Positions 24,616-32,942 of a stretch of DNA of 64,000 nt are shown piece after piece. Location: positions 434,001-498,000 of the forward strand of contig CP119316.1 of assembly GCA_029202985.1 (NCBI GenBank), read 5' to 3'. The position numbers were made by a program, and so were the translations under genes. Each line of letters opens with the position of its first letter. Within the stretch, counting starts at the first letter, position 1. Below the pieces are notes generated by a model. That model saw only the letters and a list, made by a program, of their open reading frames with translations, did no database searches and was not told where the DNA came from. This DNA comes from Candidatus Andeanibacterium colombiense. Lineage in GTDB: Bacteria; Pseudomonadota; Alphaproteobacteria; Sphingomonadales; Sphingomonadaceae.

Positions 24616-25077
24616 ATGCGCTGCCCGTTTTGCGCCCATGACGATTCGCAGGTCAAGGACTCGCGCCCGACGGAAGACAACACCGCGATCCGCCGCCGCC
24701 GCCAGTGCGAAAGCTGCGGCGCGCGCTTCACCACTTTCGAGCGGGTGCAGCTGCGCGACATCACCGTGGTCAAGAGCGACGACAGCCGCGAGGCCTTCGA
24801 CCGCGACAAGATCGAACGCTCGGTCGCCCTCGCCTGCCGCAAGCGCGGCGTCGCGCAGGAAAGGCTCGACCAGTTGGTCTCGGGTATCCAGCGCCAGGTC
24901 GAAACCCTCGGCGACGGCGAGATCCCCTCGGCGCGGATCGGCGAAATGGTGATGGACGGGCTGCGCCAGCTCGACAGCGTCGCCTATATCCGCTTTGCCT
25001 CGGTCTATCGCGACTTCTCCGAAGCGCGGGACTTCGAGGAATTCGCCAGTTCGGTGCGGGACATTGCCCGGGACTGA
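24616..25077 (+). CDS. nrdR: transcriptional repressor NrdR
   Basis: Zinc-ribbon/ATP-cone repressor of ribonucleotide reductase genes. The protein is 153 residues. The zinc ribbon has C3/C6 (MRCPFC) and C31/C34 (CESCGARFTTFER), with RRRRQ just before. The ATP-cone domain follows (VVKSDDSREAFDRDKIERSV and YIRFASVYRDF). Length and motifs are exactly those of the family. The end overlaps the presumed start of trmJ. Confidence 0.97.
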   Translation: MRCPFCAHDDSQVKDSRPTEDNTAIRRRRQCESCGARFTTFERVQLRDITVVKSDDSREAFDRDKIERSVALACRKRGVAQERLDQLVSGIQRQVETLGDGEIPSARIGEMVMDGLRQLDSVAYIRFASVYRDFSEARDFEEFASSVRDIARD

Positions 25078-25807
25078 CGCAAACCCCGGCACACCGGTGA
25101 TCGTGCTCGTGCGCCCCCAGCTGGGCGAGAACATCGGCAAGGCCGCGCGCGCAATGCTCAATTTCGGGCTGACCGAGATGCGCCTGGTCTCCCCGCGCGA
25201 CGGTTGGCCCAATCCGTCGGCCGGCCCGGCCGCCTCGGGCGCGGACGGTGTGCTCGAACAGGCCCGCGTGTTCGAGACGGTCGCCGAAGCGGTCGCCGAC
25301 TGCGCGCATGTCTATGCGACCACCGTGCGCAAGCGCGGAGTGACCAAGCCGGTGCTGACGCCCGAGGTCGCCGCGCGCGAGATCGCCGGCAATCCGGCGC
25401 GCAGCGCGATCCTGTTCGGACCCGAGCGTTCGGGGCTTGAGACCGAAGACGTCGCCCTCGCCCGCGCGATTCTGACCGTGCCGATCAATCCCGCATTCGC
25501 CTCGCTCAACCTCGCCCAGGCGGTGATCCTGGTCGCCTACGAATGGTCGAAGCACCGCGACCTCGCGATGCCGCCGCGCGAGGAACTGCTGCCGCCCGCT
25601 CCGCAGGAAGAACTCGAAGGGCTGATCGGCCATTTCGAGCAATTGCTTGAACCGAGAGACTACTTCTTCCCCCACAGCCGAGCCGAAACCGCGCGGCTGA
25701 CCTTGCGAAATGTCCTGACCAAGCCCGGCTGGAACCATCTCGAAGTGCGGACCATGCGCGGGGTACTGTCCGCGCTGGCGCGGACTGGAAGAAAGCCCCG
25801 GGACTGA
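25064..25807 (+). CDS. trmJ: tRNA/rRNA methyltransferase, TrmJ-like (SpoU superfamily)
   Basis: An S-adenosylmethionine-dependent 2'-O-methyltransferase of the SPOUT class. Knot motifs: IVLVRPQLGENIGKAARAML (motif 1), AILFGPERSGLETEDVALA (motif 2) and VPINPAFASLNLAQAVILVA (motif 3). The C-terminal helical extension is that of TrmJ, which methylates nucleotide 32 of tRNAs; target assignment is by family. The start is uncertain. TTG 25064 overlaps the nrdR stop and gives 247 residues; GTG 25097 would leave only the core. The longer ATG frame from 24995 is antisense-like to nrdR's end and unlikely. Confidence 0.85.
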   Translation: MPGTDANPGTPVIVLVRPQLGENIGKAARAMLNFGLTEMRLVSPRDGWPNPSAGPAASGADGVLEQARVFETVAEAVADCAHVYATTVRKRGVTKPVLTPEVAAREIAGNPARSAILFGPERSGLETEDVALARAILTVPINPAFASLNLAQAVILVAYEWSKHRDLAMPPREELLPPAPQEELEGLIGHFEQLLEPRDYFFPHSRAETARLTLRNVLTKPGWNHLEVRTMRGVLSALARTGRKPRD

Positions 25808-25830
25808 TACAAATTAGTACAGGGCCTTAT

Positions 25831-25858
25831 TTGAACTCTCCCGACAATCCGTTATCTT
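25831..25858 (+). promoter_or_regulatory. predicted promoter of the small secreted protein gene
   Basis: TTGAAC (25831-25836), 16-bp spacer, TATCTT (25853-25858), 29 bp before the ATG at 25887 with GGAGAGGA in between. The region is A+T-richer than its surroundings. Confidence 0.45.
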
Positions 25859-25886
25859 TCGGTGTAAATTGGGATTGGAGAGGACC

Positions 25887-26159
25887 ATGAGACTTACCGC
25901 CACACTTGCCGTATTGCTGTTGACGACGACAGTGAGCGTTTCCGCAGCGGACGAGAAAGCACCGGTGGACAAGAAGGACAAGGTGATCTGCAGGACCGAT
26001 AAAATGACCGGTTCCCGCACCCGGGTCCGTCGCACCTGCATGACCCGTGCTCAATGGGACGATCTGGCAGCCAAGACCAAGAAGGGCCTCGACGAGTTCA
26101 ACGGTTCGGCGGCGGGCGGAACCAACTCTGCCTGGAATCCCTCGAACGGCCCGGGCTAG
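25887..26159 (+). CDS. small secreted protein with two conserved-looking cysteines
   Basis: A 90-residue protein. The signal peptide is MRLTATLAVLLLTTTVSVSA, followed by a Lys/Asp-rich stretch and the core ICRTDKMTGSRTRVRRTC with two cysteines about 17 residues apart, probably a disulfide in the periplasm, then MTRAQWDDLA. Proteins with this CR...TGSR...RxC pattern are frequent and uncharacterised in sphingomonads (from memory of the group, not checked). The ATG follows GGAGAGGA. A terminator-like hairpin lies downstream at 26226-26250. Confidence 0.7.
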   Translation: MRLTATLAVLLLTTTVSVSAADEKAPVDKKDKVICRTDKMTGSRTRVRRTCMTRAQWDDLAAKTKKGLDEFNGSAAGGTNSAWNPSNGPG

Positions 26160-26179
26160 GAAGTCCGTCCTCTCCGCCA

Positions 26180-26305
26180 TTGACTTTCTGCCGATGAGCG
26201 GCCAATGGCGCGGCTCACTTTGAAGCCGCCGGGGATTCTCCGGCGGTTTTCGATTGGCCCCGCACCCCGGTGAAGCGGCGGCCGCGATGGATGAAAGATC
26301 CATCG
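26180..26305 (+). promoter_or_regulatory. rpsD leader region: putative promoter, terminator-like hairpin and stem-loop
   Basis: Within the 215 bp before rpsD there is TTGACT (26180-26185) with a weak CAATGG 17 bases later. Next is the hairpin CCGCCGG/CCGGCGG (26226-26246) with TTTT (26247-26250), then an 8-bp stem CGATGGAT/ATCCATCG with a GAAAG loop (26285-26305), about 70 bp before the ATG. The T-tract hairpin may simply end the upstream gene or act as an attenuator. Ribosomal protein S4 is a known autoregulator in other bacteria; a role here is inference. Confidence 0.4.
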
Positions 26306-26374
26306 GTGCGACCCGGGTTCAAGCGTCAGCCATTCGAATTGTTCGGGGGCGATGCAGCAAATTGGAGACGACTT

Positions 26375-26989
26375 ATGTCGAAGCGTAAAAGCGCCAAGCA
26401 CAAACTCGACCGCCGCATGGGCGAGAACATCTGGGGCCGCCCGTCGAGCCCCGTCAACCGCCGTTCCTACGGGCCGGGCCAGCACGGCCAGCGCCGCAAG
26501 GGCAAAATGTCCGACTTCGGCCTGCAGCTGCGCGCGAAGCAGAAGCTCAAGGGCTATTACGGCGACGTGACCGAGAAGCAGTTCAAGGCGACCTACAAGG
26601 CCGCCGCGAGCATGAAGGGCGATACAGGCCAGAACCTGATCGGCCTGCTCGAGCAGCGCCTCGACATGGTGGTCTACCGCGCCAAGTTCGCGCCGACCAT
26701 CTTCGCCGCGCGCCAGATCGTCAGCCACGGCCACATCCGCGTCAACGGCGTGAAGTGCAACATCGCCTCGCGCCGCGTGGTTGTGGGCGACATCATCAGC
26801 CTCGGCGCCAAGGCCAAGGATATGGCCCTGATCGCCGAAGCCCAGAGCCTTCCCGAGCGCGACATTCCGGACTACGTAGCGACCGATGGCACCGACAAGG
26901 TGACCTTCGCCCGCGTCCCGAAGCTCGACGAAGTGCCCTACCCGGTCACGATGGAACCAAACCTGGTCGTCGAGTTCTACTCGCGCTGA
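26375..26989 (+). CDS. rpsD: 30S ribosomal protein S4
   Basis: Primary 16S rRNA-binding protein (uS4) of the small subunit, 204 residues as in alphaproteobacteria. It starts MSKRKSAKHKLDRRMGENIW, with RRSYGPGQHGQRRKGKMSDF, the LLEQRLDMVVYRAKFAPTIF core and the S4 RNA-binding domain (ARQIVSHGHIRVNGVKCNIA). There is no zinc-binding cysteine set (C- form). GGAGA sits 6 bases before the ATG; the upstream in-frame ATG at 26270 is inside the leader. It ends 24 bases before a strong bidirectional terminator. Confidence 0.98.
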   Translation: MSKRKSAKHKLDRRMGENIWGRPSSPVNRRSYGPGQHGQRRKGKMSDFGLQLRAKQKLKGYYGDVTEKQFKATYKAAASMKGDTGQNLIGLLEQRLDMVVYRAKFAPTIFAARQIVSHGHIRVNGVKCNIASRRVVVGDIISLGAKAKDMALIAEAQSLPERDIPDYVATDGTDKVTFARVPKLDEVPYPVTMEPNLVVEFYSR

Positions 26990-27013
26990 TCGGTTCGCCG
27001 AATTCGAGATACG

Positions 27014-27048
27014 AAAGGGCGGTCCTTCGCGCGAAGGGCCGCCCTTTT
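27014..27048 (+). terminator. bidirectional terminator between rpsD and tgt
   Basis: AAAGGGCGG (27014-27022) pairs with CCGCCCTTT (27039-27047); after one G-U pair the inner CCTTCGC/GCGAAGG continues the stem. It is followed by T on the plus strand and A-rich on the other side (T on the minus strand), so both convergent genes are served. Confidence 0.88.
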
Positions 27049-27051
27049 CGT

Positions 27052-28170
27052 TTAGAGATAGTCGCGGCGGAAGTCGCCCGCGAAATTCGCAAACCGCCCT
27101 TCCGCGATCGCGTCGCGCATGCCCGCCATCAGTTGCTGGTAGAAGCTTAGATTGTGCTCGGTCAGCAACACCGCGCCAAGGATCTCGCCTGCCTTGATCA
27201 AATGGTGGAGATAGGCGCGCGAATAGGTCGCACAGGTCGGGCAGGCGCAGCGCGGATCGACCGGGCCGGTGTCTTCCGCGTGTTTTGCGTTACGCAGGTT
27301 CAGCGGGCCGTTCCAGGTGAAGGCCTGCCCGTTACGGCCCGAGCGGGTCGGCAGCACGCAGTCGAACATATCGACCCCGCGCTCGACCGCGCCGACCAGA
27401 TCGTCGGGCTTGCCGACGCCCATCAGGTAGCGGGGCGCGTCTACCGGCAGTTGCCCGGGCGCGAAATCGAGCGTGGCGAACATCGCCTCCTGCCCCTCGC
27501 CCACCGCGAGCCCGCCGATCGCATAGCCGTCGAAGCCGATTTCGCGCAGGGCCTGCGCGCTGTGGAGCCGCAGGTCCTGGTCGAGCGCGCCCTGCTGGAT
27601 CCCGAACAATGCCGCGACCGAGGCATGCTCATGCCCACTGTCGAAGCCGTCGCGGCTGCGCTTCGCCCAGCGCATGCTCATCTCCATCGACTTGGCGATC
27701 GCGTCGCGGCTCTGGTCGGCGCGCGGGCATTCGTCGAAGGCCATCACGATGCTGGAGCCGAGCAGACGCTGGATCTCCATCGAACGCTCCGGCGTGAGCA
27801 TGTGGCGCGAACCGTCGATATGGCTGGCGAAGGCGACGCCTTCCTCGGTGATCTTGCGCAGATCCGACAGGCTCATCACCTGATAGCCGCCGCTGTCGGT
27901 CAGGATCGGGCGGTCCCAGTTCATGAATTTGTGAAGCCCGCCGAGCCGCGCCATCCGCTCCGCGCCCGGGCGGAGCATCAGATGATAGGTGTTGCCGAGG
28001 ATGATGTCGGCCCCGGTCGCCCGCACTGCTTCCGGCTTCATCGCCTTGACCGTGGCGGCGGTGCCGACCGGCATGAACGCAGGCGTGCGGATTGCGCCGC
28101 GCTGCATCGCGATGGTGCCGGTGCGCGCCTTGCCGTCGGTGGCGGAGATGGTGAAGGAGAAGCGGGTCAT
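27052..28170 (-). CDS. tgt: queuine tRNA-guanine transglycosylase (preQ1-exchanging)
   Basis: Exchanges G34 of GUN-anticodon tRNAs for preQ1. The protein is 372 residues. Substrate-binding residues lie in DSGGYQVMSL and VMAFDECP. The nucleophile aspartate lies in VDMFDCVLPTRSGRNGQ. The zinc site is complete, with three cysteines in RCACPTCATYSRAYLHHLI plus the downstream histidine. With queA, 2.8 kb upstream on the same strand, it supplies two steps of queuosine synthesis; an ABC exporter and a DUF481 gene lie between the two. Confidence 0.97.
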   Translation of the reverse strand: MTRFSFTISATDGKARTGTIAMQRGAIRTPAFMPVGTAATVKAMKPEAVRATGADIILGNTYHLMLRPGAERMARLGGLHKFMNWDRPILTDSGGYQVMSLSDLRKITEEGVAFASHIDGSRHMLTPERSMEIQRLLGSSIVMAFDECPRADQSRDAIAKSMEMSMRWAKRSRDGFDSGHEHASVAALFGIQQGALDQDLRLHSAQALREIGFDGYAIGGLAVGEGQEAMFATLDFAPGQLPVDAPRYLMGVGKPDDLVGAVERGVDMFDCVLPTRSGRNGQAFTWNGPLNLRNAKHAEDTGPVDPRCACPTCATYSRAYLHHLIKAGEILGAVLLTEHNLSFYQQLMAGMRDAIAEGRFANFAGDFRRDYL

Positions 28171-28208
28171 CGCGTCCCCTTGCCGACGAGGCGGGTCAAA
28201 GTCGAGCG

Positions 28209-29165
28209 TCAGAAGCCATAGAGCAGCGTGAAGCGCGACAGCGTATCGGTCGACACCGAGCGGGCGAGCGGATCGCTGTCGTAATCGAGCTTGAACGAGA
28301 AGCGGGTCGAGAGATGCTTGCTGACCTTCGCCTCGAGCCCGGTGGTGAGCGTCACCGTGGTGTTGTTGGCATCGACCAGCACCGCCGCCCGACTGCCGGT
28401 TTCGGCGACCATGTTGGTGTCCTGCGTCAGCTTGAGCCGGTCGGTGATCTGCCAGTCGAAATCGAGCGCGGCCAAGCCCGCAAGCCGGCTATCGCTGCTG
28501 CCATCGACATTGACCGTGCTGCGATAGGCGGGGCCGAGCTGCGCCGAGAGGCTGATGCGCTTGCGGTCGATCAGCTTGTAACCGAGCCCACCCGATATCG
28601 CATAGCGGTCGAGGAAACCCTGAAACCGGTCGCGGTCGTATTGCGCAAGGCCATAGGCGAACAGACCATCGTCGATCTGGAAACGCGGCTCATAGGACGC
28701 GAAGACCTGTTCGCGCGAAGTGACGCCGTTGGAGCGCTGGTAGTCGAGGCTGGCTCGCAATTTGTGGCTCCAGTCGATCCCCTTGCGGTTGAGCTCGAGG
28801 CCAATCGCGATGCCCGTATTGTTGCTGTTGCCGGAGGACTGGAACGCGCCGACCTCGCCCTTCCCCGACCAGTTCCGGAACAACCCGGCCGAGCGGACCT
28901 GGGCCTCGCGCTTCTTCGCTGCTTCTTCGGCAAGCCGCCTCAGGCCGCCGTCGAAATCGGCCTTCAAAGCATCGAGTTCGTCGCCATCATCCGGATTGGT
29001 GCTTTTCGCGATCTCGATCACCGTCGCGACCTTCTTGGCATCGCCTGTGGCGATCGCGGCATCGACCATCGCGCGCACCGGCTGCGGCAGTTCCGCCAGC
29101 GCGGGCGACGAACCGGCGGCCAAAACAGCCGCGAATACAGCGAAGTATCTGCCAGCGTCCTTCAT
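28209..29165 (-). CDS. DUF481 family outer-membrane beta-barrel protein
   Basis: A 318-residue protein with a signal peptide (cleavage near PALA-E), a charged helical segment (residues about 25-90) and a DUF481 domain: GEVGAFQSSGNSNNTGIAIG, then regular alternating strands ending in a terminal aromatic residue (TLLYGF), typical of outer-membrane barrels. DUF481 proteins are linked to salt or osmotic response in some bacteria; the function here is unknown. It follows the ABC permease gene by 20 bp on the same strand and precedes tgt, so it may share their transcript. Confidence 0.88.
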   Translation of the reverse strand: MKDAGRYFAVFAAVLAAGSSPALAELPQPVRAMVDAAIATGDAKKVATVIEIAKSTNPDDGDELDALKADFDGGLRRLAEEAAKKREAQVRSAGLFRNWSGKGEVGAFQSSGNSNNTGIAIGLELNRKGIDWSHKLRASLDYQRSNGVTSREQVFASYEPRFQIDDGLFAYGLAQYDRDRFQGFLDRYAISGGLGYKLIDRKRISLSAQLGPAYRSTVNVDGSSDSRLAGLAALDFDWQITDRLKLTQDTNMVAETGSRAAVLVDANNTTVTLTTGLEAKVSKHLSTRFSFKLDYDSDPLARSVSTDTLSRFTLLYGF

Positions 29166-29185
29166 GACAGAGAACGCCTAGCCGC

Positions 29186-29953
29186 TCAGTCGCGCAGGCG
29201 CCACCCGGTACGGAAGATGAATGCGATGACCGCGACGCAGAGCACGACGAAACCGAGGGTGCAGGCGAGCGAGAGCGCGATCGGCACGTCCGAGCTGCCG
29301 GTGAAGCACCAGCGCAACCCGTTGATCAGATAGAACACCGGGTTGAACTGGGCGACCGTGCGCCAGGGCTCGGCCAGCATCTTCACCGAGTAGAAGGTCC
29401 CGCCAAGGAAGGTCAGCGGGGTAAGGATCAGCATCGGGATGATCGAGAGCTTCTCGAACCCGTCGGCCCAGATTCCGAGAATGAAGCCGAACAGCGAGAA
29501 GGCCGCCGCGACCAGCACGACATAGCCAGCGGCATAGACCGGATGGGCGATCGAATAATCGACGAACACGCGCGCGGTGATCAGGATGATCGACGCGATG
29601 ATCAGCGATTTCATTGCCGCCGCGCCGACGAAGCCAATCAGCGTCTCGGCCACGCCCACCGGCGCGCTCAGCAGCTCATAGATCGCGCCGGTGAAGCGCG
29701 GCATGTAAATGCCGAAGCTGGCGTTAGAGGTGCTTTCGCTGAGCAGCGTCAGCATGATCAGCCCGGGGACGATGAACGCCCCGTAGGACGCTCCGCCGAA
29801 CTGGCTCGGGTCCATCCGGCTGCCGATCGCGGCGCCGAACACCACAATGTAGAGCGAGGTCGTCAGCACCGGCGAGAGGATCGAGCCGAACACCGTGCGG
29901 AAGAACCGCATCAATTCGTTGGTCAGGATCGACCAGGCACCCCGAAGATTCAT
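29186..29953 (-). CDS. ABC-2 type exporter, permease subunit
   Basis: A 255-residue membrane protein with six predicted helices of the ABC-2 fold. N-terminus MNLRGAWSILTNELMRFFRT; signature-like stretch SIIPMLILTPLTFLGGTFYS near the last third and FNPVFYLINGLRW after it, as in NodJ/YadH-type permeases. ATG 29953 overlaps the ATPase stop as ATGA. The longer frame from 30148 lies within the ATPase gene in another frame and was rejected. Substrate unknown. Confidence 0.92.
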   Translation of the reverse strand: MNLRGAWSILTNELMRFFRTVFGSILSPVLTTSLYIVVFGAAIGSRMDPSQFGGASYGAFIVPGLIMLTLLSESTSNASFGIYMPRFTGAIYELLSAPVGVAETLIGFVGAAAMKSLIIASIILITARVFVDYSIAHPVYAAGYVVLVAAAFSLFGFILGIWADGFEKLSIIPMLILTPLTFLGGTFYSVKMLAEPWRTVAQFNPVFYLINGLRWCFTGSSDVPIALSLACTLGFVVLCVAVIAFIFRTGWRLRD

Positions 29954-30927
29954 GCAACGATCCCTTCGCGGCCTTCGACCAGATCGACAAAGATGTCCTC
30001 GAGGCTCGATTCCCTCGTGACGATCCCTTCGAAGCCGATCCCGGCGGCGACCACCGCCTTGACCAGATCGGCGGCGGCGCGCTTTCCTTCGCCTTCCGCC
30101 CCGCGATAGACCAGCGTGCGGTTTTCCTCTTCCAGCACCAGGTGCCATTGCGCCAGCGAGGACGGAATTTCGGCGAGCGGCTCGCTCAGCGTGATGCGCG
30201 CCTCGCTCCGCCCGAGCTTGGCCATGATCGCGTCCTTGTCGTCCACCAGCAGCAGTTTGCCCTTGTTGATCACCCCTACCCGGTCAGCCATTTCCTGGGC
30301 CTCCTCGATGTAATGGGTGGTCAGGATGATCGTGGTCCCCGCATCGCGCAACGCGCCGATCTGCTTCCACATATCGCGCCGCAATTCGACATCGACCCCG
30401 GCGGTCGGCTCGTCGAGGAACAGCAGCTCGGGATCGTGACTCAGCGCCTTGGCGATCATCACGCGGCGCTTCATCCCGCCCGAAAGCTCACGGATTTTCG
30501 CGTCGCGCTTGTCCCACAGCGACAGCGAGCGCAGCACTTCCTCGATCCGCTTCGGATCGGGTGCACAGCCGAACATGCCGCGCGAATATTTCACCGAATG
30601 CTCGACCTGGGCGAACATGTCGAAGCTCAGTTCCTGCGGCACCAGCCCGATCCGCCGGCGGACCTTGCGCCACTGGCGCTGCGTATCGACGCCGAAGGCC
30701 TCGATCGTTCCGCCGCTCGGCCGCAGCAATCCGCAGACCGCGCCGATCAGCGTGGTCTTGCCCGCGCCATTGGGCCCGAGCAGCGCGAAAATTTCACCCT
30801 TGCGGATCTGAAGATCGACCCCGTCGAGCGCCTTGAGGCCGCTCTTGTAGGTCTTCGACAGCCCCCTGATGTCGACAATCGTATCACTCACGGGGTGGGA
30901 GATCGGTTGCCCAAGCCGGGATTGCAA
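29950..30927 (-). CDS. ABC-2 type exporter, ATP-binding subunit
   Basis: About 325 residues with Walker A GPNGAGKTTL, Q-loop LVPQELSFD, signature LSGGMKRRV, Walker B LLFLDEPTAGVD and switch H in TTHYIEEA. A C-terminal extension of about 80 residues is typical of NodI/CcmA/YadG-like subunits. The start is uncertain: TTG 30927 gives the length quoted, GTG 30888 would begin at VSDTIVDIRGL just before the first strand. It lies 12 bases after queA and overlaps the permease gene, forming a queA-ABC unit. Confidence 0.93.
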   Translation of the reverse strand: MQSRLGQPISHPVSDTIVDIRGLSKTYKSGLKALDGVDLQIRKGEIFALLGPNGAGKTTLIGAVCGLLRPSGGTIEAFGVDTQRQWRKVRRRIGLVPQELSFDMFAQVEHSVKYSRGMFGCAPDPKRIEEVLRSLSLWDKRDAKIRELSGGMKRRVMIAKALSHDPELLFLDEPTAGVDVELRRDMWKQIGALRDAGTTIILTTHYIEEAQEMADRVGVINKGKLLLVDDKDAIMAKLGRSEARITLSEPLAEIPSSLAQWHLVLEEENRTLVYRGAEGEGKRAAADLVKAVVAAGIGFEGIVTRESSLEDIFVDLVEGREGIVA

Positions 30928-30939
30928 GCCGGTACCCCG

Positions 30940-31980
30940 CTAAGAATTTTTTCCCGGCAGCAGGAGCGACGAATCCCCGTAGGAATAGAACCGGTATTCC
31001 TTCGTGATCGCATGCGCATAGACCGCCTGCATCCGCTCCAGCCCCATCAGCGCGCTTACCAGCATGAACAGGGTCGATTTGGGCAGATGGAAATTGGTCA
31101 TTAGCCCGTCGACCGCCCTGAAGCGATAGCCGGGGGTGATGAAGATCGAGGTGTCGCCGGCGAAGGCGTGGATCTTGCCACTGTCATCAGCGGCGCTTTC
31201 GAGCAGGCGGAGCGAGGTGGTGCCGACCGCGATTATCCGCCCGCCGGCCGCGCGCGCCGCGTTGAGGCGCCTGGCGGTGTCCGGGTCGATCTCGCCCCAT
31301 TCCGCATGCATCGCATGGTCGAGCGTGTCCTCGGCCTTCACCGGCAGGAATGTGCCAGCGCCGACATGGAGGGTCAGCGTCTCGCGCTTTACGCCCGCTT
31401 CGTCGAGTGCGGCGATCAGCTCCGGCGTGAAGTGGAGCGCAGCGGTCGGAGCGGCGACCGCGCCATCCTTATCCGCAAACATCGTCTGGTAATCGGCCTT
31501 GTCCGCTTCGTCCGTCGGGCGCTTGCCGGCGATATAGGGCGGCAGCGGCATCCGGCCCGCGCGTTCCAGCAGCATTTCAACCGGCTCCGCGCCGGCGAAG
31601 GCGAGCGTCCAGCTGCCATCGGGATGGCGTTGCTCGGAGATGGCCGAGACGCCGTTCGCGAACGCGATCTCATCGCCCTCGTGCAGCCGCCTTCCGTTGC
31701 GGATGAAGGCCTGCCAACGCCTGAGGTCGATCCGCTTGTGGAGTGTCGCACCGATCCGGGCTTCGCCCCGTATGCCTTCGAGCTGCGCCGGGATCACCCG
31801 CGTATCGTTGAACACCAGCACGTCGTCCGCGCGAAGCAAGTTCGGCAGATCGCGAACGAGCCGGTCTTCGAACGGCGCATCACCAGCGGCCAGCAACAAT
31901 CGCGCCGAATCGCGCGGACGCACTGGACGCAGGGCAATCCGCTCAGGCGGAAGCTCGAAATCGAAGAGGTCGACGCGCAT
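30940..31980 (-). CDS. queA: S-adenosylmethionine:tRNA ribosyltransferase-isomerase
   Basis: Converts preQ1-tRNA to epoxyqueuosine-tRNA using the ribosyl part of SAM. The protein is 346 residues, the family length. It begins MRVDLFDFELPPERIALRPV, with RDSARLLL, VFNDTRVIPAQL, the LHVGAGTFLPVKAEDTLDHA block, GTTSLRLLESA and TNFHLPKSTLFMLVSALMG near the end. The start at 31980 follows the family; an ATG eight codons earlier is less likely. The peptidyl-prolyl isomerase gene lies 35 bp upstream on the same strand. Confidence 0.97.
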   Translation of the reverse strand: MRVDLFDFELPPERIALRPVRPRDSARLLLAAGDAPFEDRLVRDLPNLLRADDVLVFNDTRVIPAQLEGIRGEARIGATLHKRIDLRRWQAFIRNGRRLHEGDEIAFANGVSAISEQRHPDGSWTLAFAGAEPVEMLLERAGRMPLPPYIAGKRPTDEADKADYQTMFADKDGAVAAPTAALHFTPELIAALDEAGVKRETLTLHVGAGTFLPVKAEDTLDHAMHAEWGEIDPDTARRLNAARAAGGRIIAVGTTSLRLLESAADDSGKIHAFAGDTSIFITPGYRFRAVDGLMTNFHLPKSTLFMLVSALMGLERMQAVYAHAITKEYRFYSYGDSSLLLPGKNS

Positions 31981-32015
31981 AGCCCCTAGCGCCCGTGGCG
32001 CCATGCCTGCCAGCT

Positions 32016-32753
32016 TTAGTTGCCGGCCGCCTTGAGATCGTCGAGCGAGATCGGCTTGCTGTCGGCGACCGGAGCCGGCATCGGCGGCGGGGCCTTGTGG
32101 TCCGACGCCATCGACGCCTGAAGGATCTTGGTCGGGTTCGTAGGCGGCTCGCCGCGCTCGATCGCATCGACCGCGTCCATCCCGGCGATCACGCGGCCCA
32201 TGTTGGTATATTTCCGGTCGAGTCCGAGGCGCGGATAGAACACGATGAAGAACTGGCTGTTGGCCGAATCCTCGCCCTGCGCGCGCGCCATCGAGACCGT
32301 ACCGCGCACATGCGGCATCGGATTGAATTCCTGCTTGAGATCCGGCAGCTGCGATCCGCCCTGCCCGGTTCCGGTCGGGTCGCCGGTCTGCGCCATGAAG
32401 CCGTCGATCACGCGGTGGAAGATCACCCCGTCATAGAAGCCCTGCCTGGTCAGCGTCTTGATCCGCTCGATATGGTTGGGCGCCCAGTCCGGCATCAGGC
32501 GAATGATCACCCGTTTGCCATTCGACAGATCGAGCACCAGCTCGTCCTCCGGATCGTTGGCGAGGTTGAAATCGACCGGCTTGTAGAGCCGCGCCGGGGC
32601 GGCTTCCTGGGTCGCGGCCAAGGCCGCGGCCGCGGTCTTTTCCGCCTGCGCGTTCTCTTGCTTCGGCGGCGGGCCGGACGGCTGCTGCTGCGCGAAGGCG
32701 GGCTGGCTAACGAGCGTCAGGGCAAGCACCGCGACAATCAGGCGTTTCTTCAT
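32016..32753 (-). CDS. periplasmic peptidyl-prolyl cis-trans isomerase (cyclophilin type)
   Basis: A 245-residue protein: signal peptide MKKRLIVAVLALTLVSQPAFA, a Gln/Pro/Ala-rich linker (residues 22-60), then a cyclophilin domain with FHRVIDGFMAQTGDPTGTG, RGTVSMARAQGEDSANSQFF and GRVIAGMDAVDAIERGEPP. The tail is proline-rich. It helps fold exported proteins. The start at 32753 is the signal-peptide methionine; 21 extra residues from 32816 lack features. Probably the first gene of the queA-tgt transcript. Confidence 0.93.
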   Translation of the reverse strand: MKKRLIVAVLALTLVSQPAFAQQQPSGPPPKQENAQAEKTAAAALAATQEAAPARLYKPVDFNLANDPEDELVLDLSNGKRVIIRLMPDWAPNHIERIKTLTRQGFYDGVIFHRVIDGFMAQTGDPTGTGQGGSQLPDLKQEFNPMPHVRGTVSMARAQGEDSANSQFFIVFYPRLGLDRKYTNMGRVIAGMDAVDAIERGEPPTNPTKILQASMASDHKAPPPMPAPVADSKPISLDDLKAAGN

Positions 32754-32875
32754 GGAAGATGCAGTTCTTTCGATCTTTTCGGGCCGCCGTGTAGCCGCGC
32801 CGGACTGTCGGTTCAATGAACGATCGCACTCAGCCCGCGGCGGAGTGCTCTGACGCGCAGGGCTAAGCCGTATCC

Positions 32876-32889
32876 TTGACCGGAATCAA
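32876..32889 (+). promoter_or_regulatory. FNR/FixK-type box (TTGAC-N4-ATCAA)
   Basis: TTGACCGGAATCAA fits the Crp/FNR-family consensus TTGAT-N4-ATCAA at nine of the ten specified positions. Its centre is about 60 bp before the ATG of the flavin/PPOX-type gene at 32943, leaving room for a start site about 41 bp downstream of the centre as in FNR-activated promoters. I do not see a strong -10. Regulation is inferred from the motif only. Confidence 0.4.
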
Positions 32890-32942
32890 GGCGAAACCGC
32901 CCGCCGCGTGCGAGGCCGCGCCGAATCCCGCGGAGAACCGAA

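Noticed and set aside
22543..25212. Long minus-strand frame extending the SnoaL-like gene to 1026 codons
   Set aside because: The upstream part is antisense to rpiB, glyA and nrdR; the real gene begins at ATG 22542.
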